Shown: in pieces, positions 1 through 4,462 of the stretch
Layout: each line of letters opens with the position of its first letter
Position numbering within the stretch: the first letter of the stretch is position 1
Origin: JAAFHS01 sp043751715
Lineage (GTDB): Bacteria; Pseudomonadota; Alphaproteobacteria; Rhodobacterales; Rhodobacteraceae
Assembly: GCA_043751715.1 (NCBI GenBank)
Contig: JAYUZO010000138.1
Coordinates: 1-6,502 of the forward strand
DNA: 6,502 bases
Direction of reading: 5' to 3'
Position numbers and translations under genes: made by a program
The notes under the pieces: model-generated
Database searches by the model: none
Seen by the model: only the letters and a program-made list of their open reading frames with translations
Told to the model about the DNA's origin: nothing

Positions 1-124
1 CTTCACCCTGAAAGCCATTGAACTCTTTCAGAAATCCCACCATCGCGGTTGTGACATCCACATCCGCCTCCGGTCCTTGGGCGCAGGGCAAACCTCCCCC
101 GGCCCGAGCCTTCGCCTCGGTCAT
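1..124 (-). CDS. orfg5: HK97-fold major capsid protein, N-terminal fragment (GTA g5), cut by window edge
   Basis: Only 41 codons from an ATG at 122-124 are visible before the left edge. The product begins MTEAKARAGGG and contains an acidic/hydrophobic helix ending GFLKEFNGFQGE, which resembles the start of the N-terminal delta (scaffold) region of GTA capsid proteins. No fold-defining capsid motif lies inside the window, so the call rests on position (directly after the prohead protease, as in RcGTA) and on this short N-terminal resemblance. In HK97-type capsids this region directs assembly and is removed by the neighbouring protease, so these residues are probably absent from mature particles (family knowledge). 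A GAGGTGA purine tract precedes the ATG and supports the start. The gene is separated from the protease by a 123-base gap containing a G-rich repeat-like element. Confidence 0.7.
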   Translation of the reverse strand, partial: MTEAKARAGGGLPCAQGPEADVDVTTAMVGFLKEFNGFQGE

Positions 125-192
125 CCTCTCACCTCGTTTTCAGGTTCATCCCGTCCGCCCGGTTGCTACCGGACCAAACATCAGTCGCCGCA

Positions 193-231
193 CGCGCCCC
201 CCCCGTGGGGAGGGGTCAGGGGTGAGGGGCT
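193..231. repeat. G-rich heptamer/hairpin element between g4 and g5
   Basis: The 123 bases between the protease stop and the capsid start hold C8 (197-204), GTGGGG, then AGGGG, TCAGGGG and TGAGGGG in succession (205-229). The C-run and G-runs can fold into a CCCC/GGGG hairpin on either strand. The look is that of the dispersed CCCTCACCC...CCTCCCC-type extragenic repeats of proteobacterial genomes, which is recollection and cannot be verified from one copy. A second small perfect palindrome, CCGGT-TGCT-ACCGG, lies at 159-172. No T-run follows on the minus strand, so it is not an evident intrinsic terminator; it could act as an RNA stability or translation-tuning structure between g4 and the highly expressed capsid gene (inference). 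Confidence 0.45.
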
Positions 232-247
232 ACCCGCCCTTTCCCGC

Positions 248-793
248 CTAGCGTGCCGCCAAACTCTCCCGCGCTGCCTCCAGCGCCTGCGCCAAGGCAC
301 GCCAGTCCGGCGTCAAAGCCTCGCCCTTGCTCGCCACCCGCGCCTCCGGCAGCATCGGGAATGTCACCAAAGACACCTCCCACAGCTCCACCTCCGCCAG
401 CAGCCGCTGCCCCTTGCCGTCACGTTCCGCCCGCAAGGTGCGATAGCCGATGGAAAGCCCGTCAATCGCCCCCGCCGCCAGCAGCGCCACCGCTTCCCGC
501 CCCCGCGCCACATCGGGCAGGATGCGCCCCTTCACCCACAGGCCCGTTGCGTCCTCGCGCACCTCTTCCCACACGCCAATCGGTTGCGCCGGGTCATGCT
601 GCCACAGCATCTTCACCCGCCGCCCCCCCGCCGCCAGCGCCTTCAGGCTGGTCGCATAGGCGCCTTGCAGCACCACATCGCCGCCCTGATCGCGCACCCC
701 GAACAGGCTGGCATAGCCCGAAACCACCACGCCATCCGTCACCTCCAGCCCCGCCTCCGGCCGGTGGAATTTCCGCTCCAATTCATTCATCAT
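248..793 (-). CDS. orfg4: HK97-family prohead protease (GTA g4)
   Basis: This 181-residue protein is a serine protease of the HK97 prohead protease family (Peptidase_S78/PF04586 type) that trims the capsid N-terminal region during procapsid maturation. Family hallmarks are visible in order: a YASLFG strand near residues 27-32; MLWQHD at 62-67 with the probable catalytic His66; GLSIGY at 112-117 with the probable nucleophile Ser114; and LWEVSLVTFPM at 137-147. The alanine-rich C-terminus may be a helical tail. Its length is normal for GTA/phage proteases without a fused scaffold. The start is ambiguous: two adjacent ATGs (791-793 and 788-790) directly follow the TGA of the upstream gene, and a GAGGTG tract lies only 1 base from the first but 4 from the second, which favours the second (180 aa). 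It is translationally coupled to the upstream small gene and ends with TAG. Confidence 0.93.
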   Translation of the reverse strand: MMNELERKFHRPEAGLEVTDGVVVSGYASLFGVRDQGGDVVLQGAYATSLKALAAGGRRVKMLWQHDPAQPIGVWEEVREDATGLWVKGRILPDVARGREAVALLAAGAIDGLSIGYRTLRAERDGKGQRLLAEVELWEVSLVTFPMLPEARVASKGEALTPDWRALAQALEAARESLAAR

Positions 794-1039
794 TCACCTC
801 GCCGCCGCTGCCATAATCGCCTCAGCCCCCTGCGCCAGCAGAAAGGCCGCTACCCCGTAAACCCCTACCCAGATGCGCTTTTCCAACCGCTCCAACGCCG
901 CATCAATCTGCGCGAGGCGAAAATCCAAGGCGCTCCAGCGCTCGGCCATCACCCGCTCATGCGCATCAATCCGCGCCGCCGCCGCATCAAAACTCTCGTA
1001 CAGATACCGCGACCCCCCATCTTTGCGCGCAACCGTCAT
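794..1039 (-). CDS. orfg3.5: small coiled-coil/transmembrane GTA protein (g3.5-like), function unknown
   Basis: An 81-residue protein whose ATG (1037-1039) overlaps the portal stop codon as ATGA. A longer in-frame extension exists but encodes glycine/alanine-rich low-complexity sequence antisense-like in character, and GGAGGAGGA just upstream of 1039 is a strong ribosome site, so I chose this start. Residues 1-20 are polar (TVARKDGGSRYLYESFD); residues 20-55 form an amphipathic helix with heptad character (ALDFRLAQIDAALERLEKRI); residues 57-79 (WVGVYGVAAFLLAQGAEAIM) form one candidate membrane helix. I recognise no enzymatic motif. RcGTA carries a small gene of unknown function, orfg3.5, at this exact position, so the assignment is by position and size. 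The architecture would suit a small membrane-associated factor; a holin-like role is conceivable but nothing specific supports it. Confidence 0.72.
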   Translation of the reverse strand: MTVARKDGGSRYLYESFDAAAARIDAHERVMAERWSALDFRLAQIDAALERLEKRIWVGVYGVAAFLLAQGAEAIMAAAAR

Positions 1040-2211
1040 TCCTCCTCCGCCACCCGCGGCAGGCCCAGCAGCACCCGCTTTTCCGCCTCGGTCAGAAACG
1101 TCGCCGCCCCCACCCGCGCCCATTGCTGATCCCGCTCCGCACTCAAGGCCGGCACCTGGTCCAGATCCACCCGCAGCTCTGCCAGCTCACCCGTGAACCC
1201 CGCAATCCAGTGCGACAGGTCCGCCATCACCTTCTGCGCCAAAGGCAGCACCGTCAGCCGGTAGAACGCCCGATTGGCCTCCTGATAATTCGCATAGGTC
1301 GCGTCCCCCGGAATCCCGATCAGCATCGGCGGCACCCCGAACGCAATCGCAATCTCCCGCGCCGCCGCCTCTTTGGTCTTCTGAAACTCCATGTCACTTG
1401 GCGAAAACCCCATCGGCTTCCAGTCCAAACCACCCTCCAGCAGCATCGGCCGCCCCGCATTGCGCGCGCCCTGATGGTGGCTTTCCATCTCGCTGATCAG
1501 CCGGTCATACTGTTCCGACGAAAGCGAAGACTGCCCATCCGCCCCCTTGTAAACAATCGCCCCCGATGGCCGTGCCGCATTGTCCAGCAGCGCCTTTGAC
1601 CACGCACTTGCACTATTGTGCAAATCCACCGCCACCGCCGCCGCCTGCAAGGCCGACAACCCGTAATGGTCATCCTGCGGATGGAACGTGCGCAAATGGC
1701 AAATCGGCTGCACCCCCCCCGTCATGTCAAACCGGTGCGCCCGCGCCCCCACCGTATAATCATACGCCACAGGCCAGCCATCTGCCCCCGGCACCAGCGC
1801 CATCCGGTCTGATCGCAGCACATGCAACTCGCCCGGTATCACCCCCACCCCCGGCACCGCCTCAAGGTACGCATTGCCCGACAGCAACAAATGGCAATAC
1901 AGCGCCTCCAGAAATTCCGCCCGTCCCTGCGCCCCATTGGGCCGTGCCAGCAGCGCCAGCACCGGATGCGCCTCATACCGCCGCTCCGCATCCTGGCAAA
2001 TCAACGGCAATGCCGCCGCCGCTTCCGCCACCAGCTTTACCGCCCGAAACCCAATCGGATTGCCCTGAAACGCCGCCTTCGTCAGGCTCACCACATCGCG
2101 CGGGCTCCACGCCACCCGGCCCGAGCTTCCCCAGCTGACCACCCGCCCCGTCGCACTCGCCTTTGCTTCCGGCACCGCCTTGTCGGCCCGCCGCAGGAAT
2201 TGAAACACCAT
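1036..2211 (-). CDS. orfg3: HK97-family phage portal protein (GTA g3)
   Basis: This 391-residue protein is a portal of the HK97 family (Phage_portal/PF04860 type). Portals form the dodecameric ring at one capsid vertex through which TerL pumps DNA and onto which the tail connects. The N-terminus (MVFQFLRRADKA) is followed by the typical SWGSSGR...A block and the helix AFQGNPIGFRAVKLVAEA at about 48-65, SGNAYLEAV at 111-119, a wing/stem region, and the most diagnostic stretch at 272-325: SDMEFQKTKEAAAREIA, FGVPPMLIGIPG, then TYANYQEANRAFYRLTVLPL. Length matches RcGTA-type portals (about 390-400). The ORF remains open a further 57 codons upstream, but that stretch reads through a palindrome and looks non-coding; the ATG at 2209-2211 has AAGGAG at 5-base spacing. 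It follows terL after 208 bases, and its TGA overlaps the next ATG. Confidence 0.95.
   Translation of the reverse strand: MVFQFLRRADKAVPEAKASATGRVVSWGSSGRVAWSPRDVVSLTKAAFQGNPIGFRAVKLVAEAAAALPLICQDAERRYEAHPVLALLARPNGAQGRAEFLEALYCHLLLSGNAYLEAVPGVGVIPGELHVLRSDRMALVPGADGWPVAYDYTVGARAHRFDMTGGVQPICHLRTFHPQDDHYGLSALQAAAVAVDLHNSASAWSKALLDNAARPSGAIVYKGADGQSSLSSEQYDRLISEMESHHQGARNAGRPMLLEGGLDWKPMGFSPSDMEFQKTKEAAAREIAIAFGVPPMLIGIPGDATYANYQEANRAFYRLTVLPLAQKVMADLSHWIAGFTGELAELRVDLDQVPALSAERDQQWARVGAATFLTEAEKRVLLGLPRVAEEE
1041..1049 (-). promoter_or_regulatory. ribosome binding site deciding the g3.5 start
   Basis: A GGAGGAGG purine tract, contributed by the final glutamate codons of the portal gene, lies 1-4 bases before the ATG at 1039. 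Together with the ATGA overlap it indicates translational coupling and rules out the much longer upstream start of the same frame. Confidence 0.7.
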
Positions 2212-2216
2212 GTCCG

Positions 2217-2222
2217 CTCCTT
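2217..2222 (-). promoter_or_regulatory. ribosome binding site of the portal gene
   Basis: AAGGAG is placed 5 bases upstream of the ATG at 2209-2211. It is a near-ideal Shine-Dalgarno sequence and fixes the portal start against the 57-codon open extension further upstream. Confidence 0.75.
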
Positions 2223-2333
2223 TGCCTATCAGGCCAAACCTTGCCAATTGCCGCGCCCTGATCAGGCCGCAGCTTGCTCCGTTGGCGTCAGGCCCCCGGC
2301 CCTTCGCCTTTCCTCTTTGTTCAAATATCCTCA

Positions 2334-2353
2334 CCAAAGGCATTCGCCTTTGG
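2334..2353. repeat. perfect 8-bp palindrome hairpin in the terL-portal gap
   Basis: CCAAAGGC-ATTC-GCCTTTGG is a perfect inverted repeat with a 4-base loop. It lies in the 208-base gap (2212-2419) between terL and the portal gene. On the gene strand it is followed by TGAGGATATTTGAAC and a purine-rich stretch, not by a T-run, so it is not a classic intrinsic terminator. A weaker stem, GAAAGG/CCTTTC (2356-2361 and 2375-2380), lies beside it. The palindrome plus ATATTTG plus purine tract looks like a dispersed intergenic repeat of Rhodobacteraceae genomes, though this is from memory. In the mRNA it could act as a processing or stability element separating the low-abundance terminase from the portal message (inference). 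No gene is seen in the gap. Confidence 0.6.
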
Positions 2354-2419
2354 CTGAAAGGATCACAACGCGGCCCTTTCAATCTTGCCCGAATATCCGC
2401 GCGTGCCGGGCATCCGCCC

Positions 2420-3841
2420 TCAGCTCAGCGTCCGTACCCGTGGATCACCCCGCCGCGCCTTAGCTGGCTCCAGGATCAGTTCCGTCATCGCCCAGACCAG
2501 CGCATCCACCCGGTCCGGCGATCCCCGCCCCGTATAGCCCTGCTTTGTCATCCGCCGCATCTGGTCTTCCAGCGCCGCCAACCCCGCCGCATGCGCCACC
2601 CGGCCCTGTTCATACAGCGCCGCCACCGGTTCGGCCCGCGCGCTTTTGCCATCACTCGCATGCACCAGCTTCAAGGGCACCATGCTGTCCACCGTCCGGA
2701 TCACGCTTTCTACCAGCTTGCCGCCCTGATTGGCCTCTGCCACCAACCGGTCCGCTTTCCAGCGGTCCACCGCTGCCACCGCCGCCCGTGCCCAGACATC
2801 CGGCCCCACGCCCTGCACCGTCGCATCCTCCAGCACCACCGCCCGCCAGTCCTGCACCGGCCCTTCCGTCATCGCCCCCACCACCACGATCCCACAGGCA
2901 TCGCCATCCTTGCCACCGCCCACCGAAGGGTCCACCGCCACCACGATCCGGCTGAACTGGCTTGGCTGTTCCGCCCGCCGCGCTGCCTCGATCAGGCCAT
3001 TGCTCCACAGCGTGCCGTCCAGATCCTCTACAATCAGCCCATCCAGCTCTTGCCGACCCAGCGTCGTTCCGCCATAGCGCCGCGTCACCTCCTCCAGGAA
3101 CGTTTCCGCCAGATAGGCCGCATTCGCCGCTGTCGGCGCATGTGTCAGCACCGTGCTCGGGTTGTTCAGGATCGCCTTCAGCACCTCTACATTCCTTGGC
3201 GTCGTCGTCACCACCTGCCGCGGGTTCGCCCCCAGCCGCAGCGCAAACTGCAACTGCGCCCAGGCCTCTTCCGCCTTGGGCCATTTCGCCAGCTCATCCA
3301 CCCAGGCCGCATCAAACTGCGGCCCCCGCAGCCGTTCCGGATTATGCGCCGATATCACCTGCGCCACAGCACCGTTCGGCCATGTCAGCTCTTTCTTGCT
3401 CGCATTCCACTTTGGTTTGCGGTCCGGCGGTGAACAGGCCAGAATCCCGCTTTCCCCCTCGATCATCACCTTGATGACCTCTTCAATCGTCTCGCCCATC
3501 AGCGCCACCCGCCGTGATCTTCCCGGTGCCTCTGGCGTCGCCCCTTCCACCTCGGCGCGCACCCATTCCGCACCCGCCCGCGTCTTGCCTGCACCGCGCC
3601 CGCCCATGATCACCCAGGTTTTCCACGCCCCATCGGGTGGCAACTGGTGCGGCAGCGCCCAGAATTCAAACAGCCATGGCAGCGCCAGAAACGCGTTGTC
3701 ATCCAGCCCCCCAAGGAACTGATCAACCTGGTCCTGCGTTGCGGAGGCAAGCCAGCCTGCGCCCGATTTCAGCGCGCGCGGCGTCCATGTCGAGGGCGCG
3801 TCCTCCGACAGTCCCGGCGATTTGGTTGCGGAGTTTGCCAA
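2420..3841 (-). CDS. orfg2: terminase large subunit, packaging ATPase/nuclease (GTA g2, terL)
   Basis: This 473-residue protein is the motor that packages DNA into the capsid and cuts it. The N-terminal ATPase shows Walker A GGRGAGKTR at 80-88, Walker B FDAAWVDE at 176-183 with the catalytic glutamate E183, and coupling motif TTTPRN at 212-217. The C-terminal RNase H-like nuclease has acidic residues D304 (VAVDPSVGGG), E369 (AEANQGG) and D446 (SPDRVDALVWAM). The lead-in WLFEFWALPHQLPP is typical of GTA terminases as I know them. Length and both active sites look intact. The start is a TTG at 3839-3841 preceded by GGAAAGGG at 6 bases; a TGA lies in frame 16 bases upstream, and there is no in-frame ATG before residue 79, inside the Walker A region. 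This places the first 39 codons inside the terS gene, a 119-base out-of-frame overlap. Confidence 0.96.
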   Translation of the reverse strand: MANSATKSPGLSEDAPSTWTPRALKSGAGWLASATQDQVDQFLGGLDDNAFLALPWLFEFWALPHQLPPDGAWKTWVIMGGRGAGKTRAGAEWVRAEVEGATPEAPGRSRRVALMGETIEEVIKVMIEGESGILACSPPDRKPKWNASKKELTWPNGAVAQVISAHNPERLRGPQFDAAWVDELAKWPKAEEAWAQLQFALRLGANPRQVVTTTPRNVEVLKAILNNPSTVLTHAPTAANAAYLAETFLEEVTRRYGGTTLGRQELDGLIVEDLDGTLWSNGLIEAARRAEQPSQFSRIVVAVDPSVGGGKDGDACGIVVVGAMTEGPVQDWRAVVLEDATVQGVGPDVWARAAVAAVDRWKADRLVAEANQGGKLVESVIRTVDSMVPLKLVHASDGKSARAEPVAALYEQGRVAHAAGLAALEDQMRRMTKQGYTGRGSPDRVDALVWAMTELILEPAKARRGDPRVRTLS

Positions 3842-4049
3842 TTTTATCCCTTTCCGTCATCACACGGTGAAACGCCGCGGCGTACCCATCCGCATCTGTC
3901 GTTGCCACCTTTGATCCCGGCGGATCAGCCTGATCCAGCCGTTCCACCGTTTCGGCCAGCGCTGCCGCCGCCCGTGCAAACATGCGTTCCGAAAGCGCCA
4001 GCAGCCGTTCCGCCGATGGGCCTTCCGCATCCGATATTTCTGTCTTCAT
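3723..4049 (-). CDS. orfg1: terminase small subunit-like protein (GTA g1, terS)
   Basis: A 108-residue protein encoded first in the cluster and overlapping terL by 119 bases. It starts MKTEISDAEG, has a long predicted helix at about 12-40 (ERLLALSERMFARAAAALAE), a polar linker (DPPGSKVATTDADG, 42-55), a second helix at about 56-80 (AAAFHRVMTERDKIGKLRNQI) and an arginine-rich C-terminal tail (DMDAARAEIGRRLACLRN). No motif is diagnostic by eye; the assignment rests on size, helical make-up and position immediately before terL, where RcGTA g1 is the TerS. No N-terminal helix-turn-helix is evident, which would fit the non-specific packaging of host DNA by GTAs. Ribosome site is weak (a purine-rich GAGCAGAG adjoins the ATG). 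Predicted to assemble as a ring that recruits DNA to TerL. Confidence 0.82.
   Translation of the reverse strand: MKTEISDAEGPSAERLLALSERMFARAAAALAETVERLDQADPPGSKVATTDADGYAAAFHRVMTERDKIGKLRNQIAGTVGGRALDMDAARAEIGRRLACLRNAGPG
3848..3855 (-). promoter_or_regulatory. ribosome binding site supporting the TTG start of terL
   Basis: GGAAAGGG lies 6 bases before the TTG at 3839-3841, inside the terS coding sequence. It is the main sequence support for this rare start codon, since no ATG or GTG alternative lies near the expected N-terminus. Confidence 0.55.
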
Positions 4050-4066
4050 CTCTGCTCAACCTGCCC

Positions 4067-4162
4067 TCATGCCGCATCACCGCCCCCCGGACCGCACGAG
4101 CGAAACAAAAAAGCGGCCTGCCAGGTTGCCCCGCCAAACCGCTCGCCCATTTCTTCCAGCAT
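4067..4162 (-). other. possible 31-codon leader ORF in the 5' leader of the GTA operon
   Basis: An open frame runs from ATG 4160-4162 (MLEEMGERFGG...) to TGA 4067-4069, ending 17 bases before the terS ATG. A second in-frame ATG at 4148-4150 is preceded by GGAAGAA, a plausible ribosome site. The first ATG coincides with the transcription start predicted from the -10 box (about 4163), so translation could be leaderless. The middle of the frame (WQAAFLF) spans the terminator-like hairpin and its T6 run. The peptide is not one I recognise, and codon third positions are not strongly biased, so it could be chance. If translated it could couple translation to the hairpin (attenuation-like) or to terS initiation; that is inference only. 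Confidence 0.3.
4107..4142 (-). terminator. intrinsic-terminator-like hairpin with T6 inside the GTA leader
   Basis: On the minus strand GCGGTTTG (4142-4135) can pair with CAGGCCGC (4120-4113) over 8 pairs including two G-U, with a 14-base loop, followed directly by TTTTTT (4112-4107). This is the layout of a factor-independent terminator. It lies about 20 bases downstream of the predicted transcription start and about 58 bases upstream of terS, so it could block read-through from fabF-mltG, attenuate the GTA operon, or both. Loop size and the G-U pairs make it only moderately strong. Confidence 0.45.
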
Positions 4163-4169
4163 GTATGAA

Positions 4170-4198
4170 GGTATACGTTGAACCGTACGCAGAGTCAA
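4170..4198 (-). promoter_or_regulatory. predicted sigma70-type promoter of the GTA cluster
   Basis: On the minus strand TTGACT (4198-4193) and TATACC (4175-4170) are separated by exactly 17 bases, giving a -35 matching 5 of 6 and a -10 matching 4 of 6 of the housekeeping consensus. Predicted start is about 4163, leaving a leader of roughly 113 bases before terS. The region is locally AT-rich against a high-GC background. The spacer contains one copy each of AACCGT and CGTACGC, motifs repeated immediately upstream, so a regulator could act directly on RNA polymerase here. In Rhodobacter GTAs the activator GafA and the CtrA pathway control this promoter (established knowledge); neither site can be proven here. 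Confidence 0.6.
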
Positions 4199-4233
4199 TT
4201 AAAACCGTTTTACATCATACGGTTAGCGTACGC
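4181..4233. promoter_or_regulatory. repeated operator-like motifs overlapping the GTA promoter
   Basis: Plus-strand AACCGT occurs at 4181-4186 and 4203-4208, and its inverse ACGGTT at 4219-4224; the latter two form a perfect 6-bp dyad with a 10-base spacer. CGTACGC occurs at 4184-4190 and 4227-4233. Spacings are 22 bases (about two helical turns) for AACCGT and 43 bases (about four turns) for CGTACGC. This clustering of identical short words around a -35 box is typical of activator or repressor binding arrays. Which protein binds is unknown; GafA is the obvious candidate by context (inference). Confidence 0.5.
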
Positions 4234-4252
4234 GGCGTTTACCTTTTCTTAA
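4199..4252. promoter_or_regulatory. two near-consensus CtrA-like sites (TTAA-N7-TTAA)
   Basis: TTAA-N7-TTAC at 4199-4213 and TTTA-N7-TTAAC at 4238-4253 each match seven of the eight core bases of the palindromic CtrA site. The first abuts the predicted -35 box; the second lies about 75-90 bases upstream of the predicted transcription start. CtrA influences GTA expression in Rhodobacterales, but in R. capsulatus its effect on the structural cluster is thought to be largely indirect, so these may be degenerate or coincidental in a locally AT-rich stretch. Confidence 0.3.
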
Positions 4253-4254
4253 CC

Positions 4255-4462
4255 CGCGCGGTGGGCTCCACAGGTTTCTATCCCGCCATTCCGCCTGTTG
4301 TTCCGCAGGTGTTGTCCTGCTGCGTGATTGATGGCCAACACGACTGCTGCCAAAGCTATTCCGCGTCCGGCAGGCGCCAAATCGAACAGGCTCAACAAGC
4401 TTCAACTGCCCAGACGGGGTGTCCCAGCCGCCCGTGTGGCCGCAGGATCAGCCCTGCTGGCA
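4255..4462. other. non-coding interval between mltG and the GTA control region
   Basis: No convincing gene, RNA or strong terminator is seen here. Short open frames exist on both strands (for example a 60-codon minus-strand frame from 4405) but lack ribosome sites or recognisable protein character. A small GCAGG-ATCAGC-CCTGC hairpin (4442-4457) sits just after the mltG stop but has no T-run, so whether mltG transcription ends here is undecided. Confidence 0.5.

Noticed and set aside
1040..1123. 28-codon upstream extension of the g3.5 frame
   Set aside because: Gly/Ala low-complexity translation inside the portal 3' end; the ATGA overlap and GGAGG support 1039.
77..1129. Long plus-strand open frame (350 codons) opposite the protease, g3.5 and portal end
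   Set aside because: Proline/arginine/histidine-rich translation with no domain character; it is an antisense shadow of high-GC minus-strand genes with intact diagnostic motifs.
2212..2382. 57-codon N-terminal extension of the portal frame
   Set aside because: It reads through a palindrome and lacks similarity to portal N-termini; a near-ideal AAGGAG fixes the start at 2211.
2652..3284. Second minus-strand frame inside terL (210 codons, Gly-rich)
   Set aside because: Out-of-frame Gly/Ala-rich shadow of terL with no domain character.
2210..3433. Long plus-strand open frame (407 codons) opposite terL
   Set aside because: Composition is Arg/His/Pro-rich, no motif or ribosome site, and it lies opposite a complete TerL with both active sites.
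4223..4405. 60-codon minus-strand ORF between mltG and the GTA promoter
   Set aside because: No ribosome site, Arg/Ser-rich without recognisable features, and it runs into the regulatory motif region.
4442..4457. GCAGG/CCTGC hairpin as the mltG terminator
   Set aside because: Only a 5-bp stem and no T-run on the minus strand; listed only as a weak structure.
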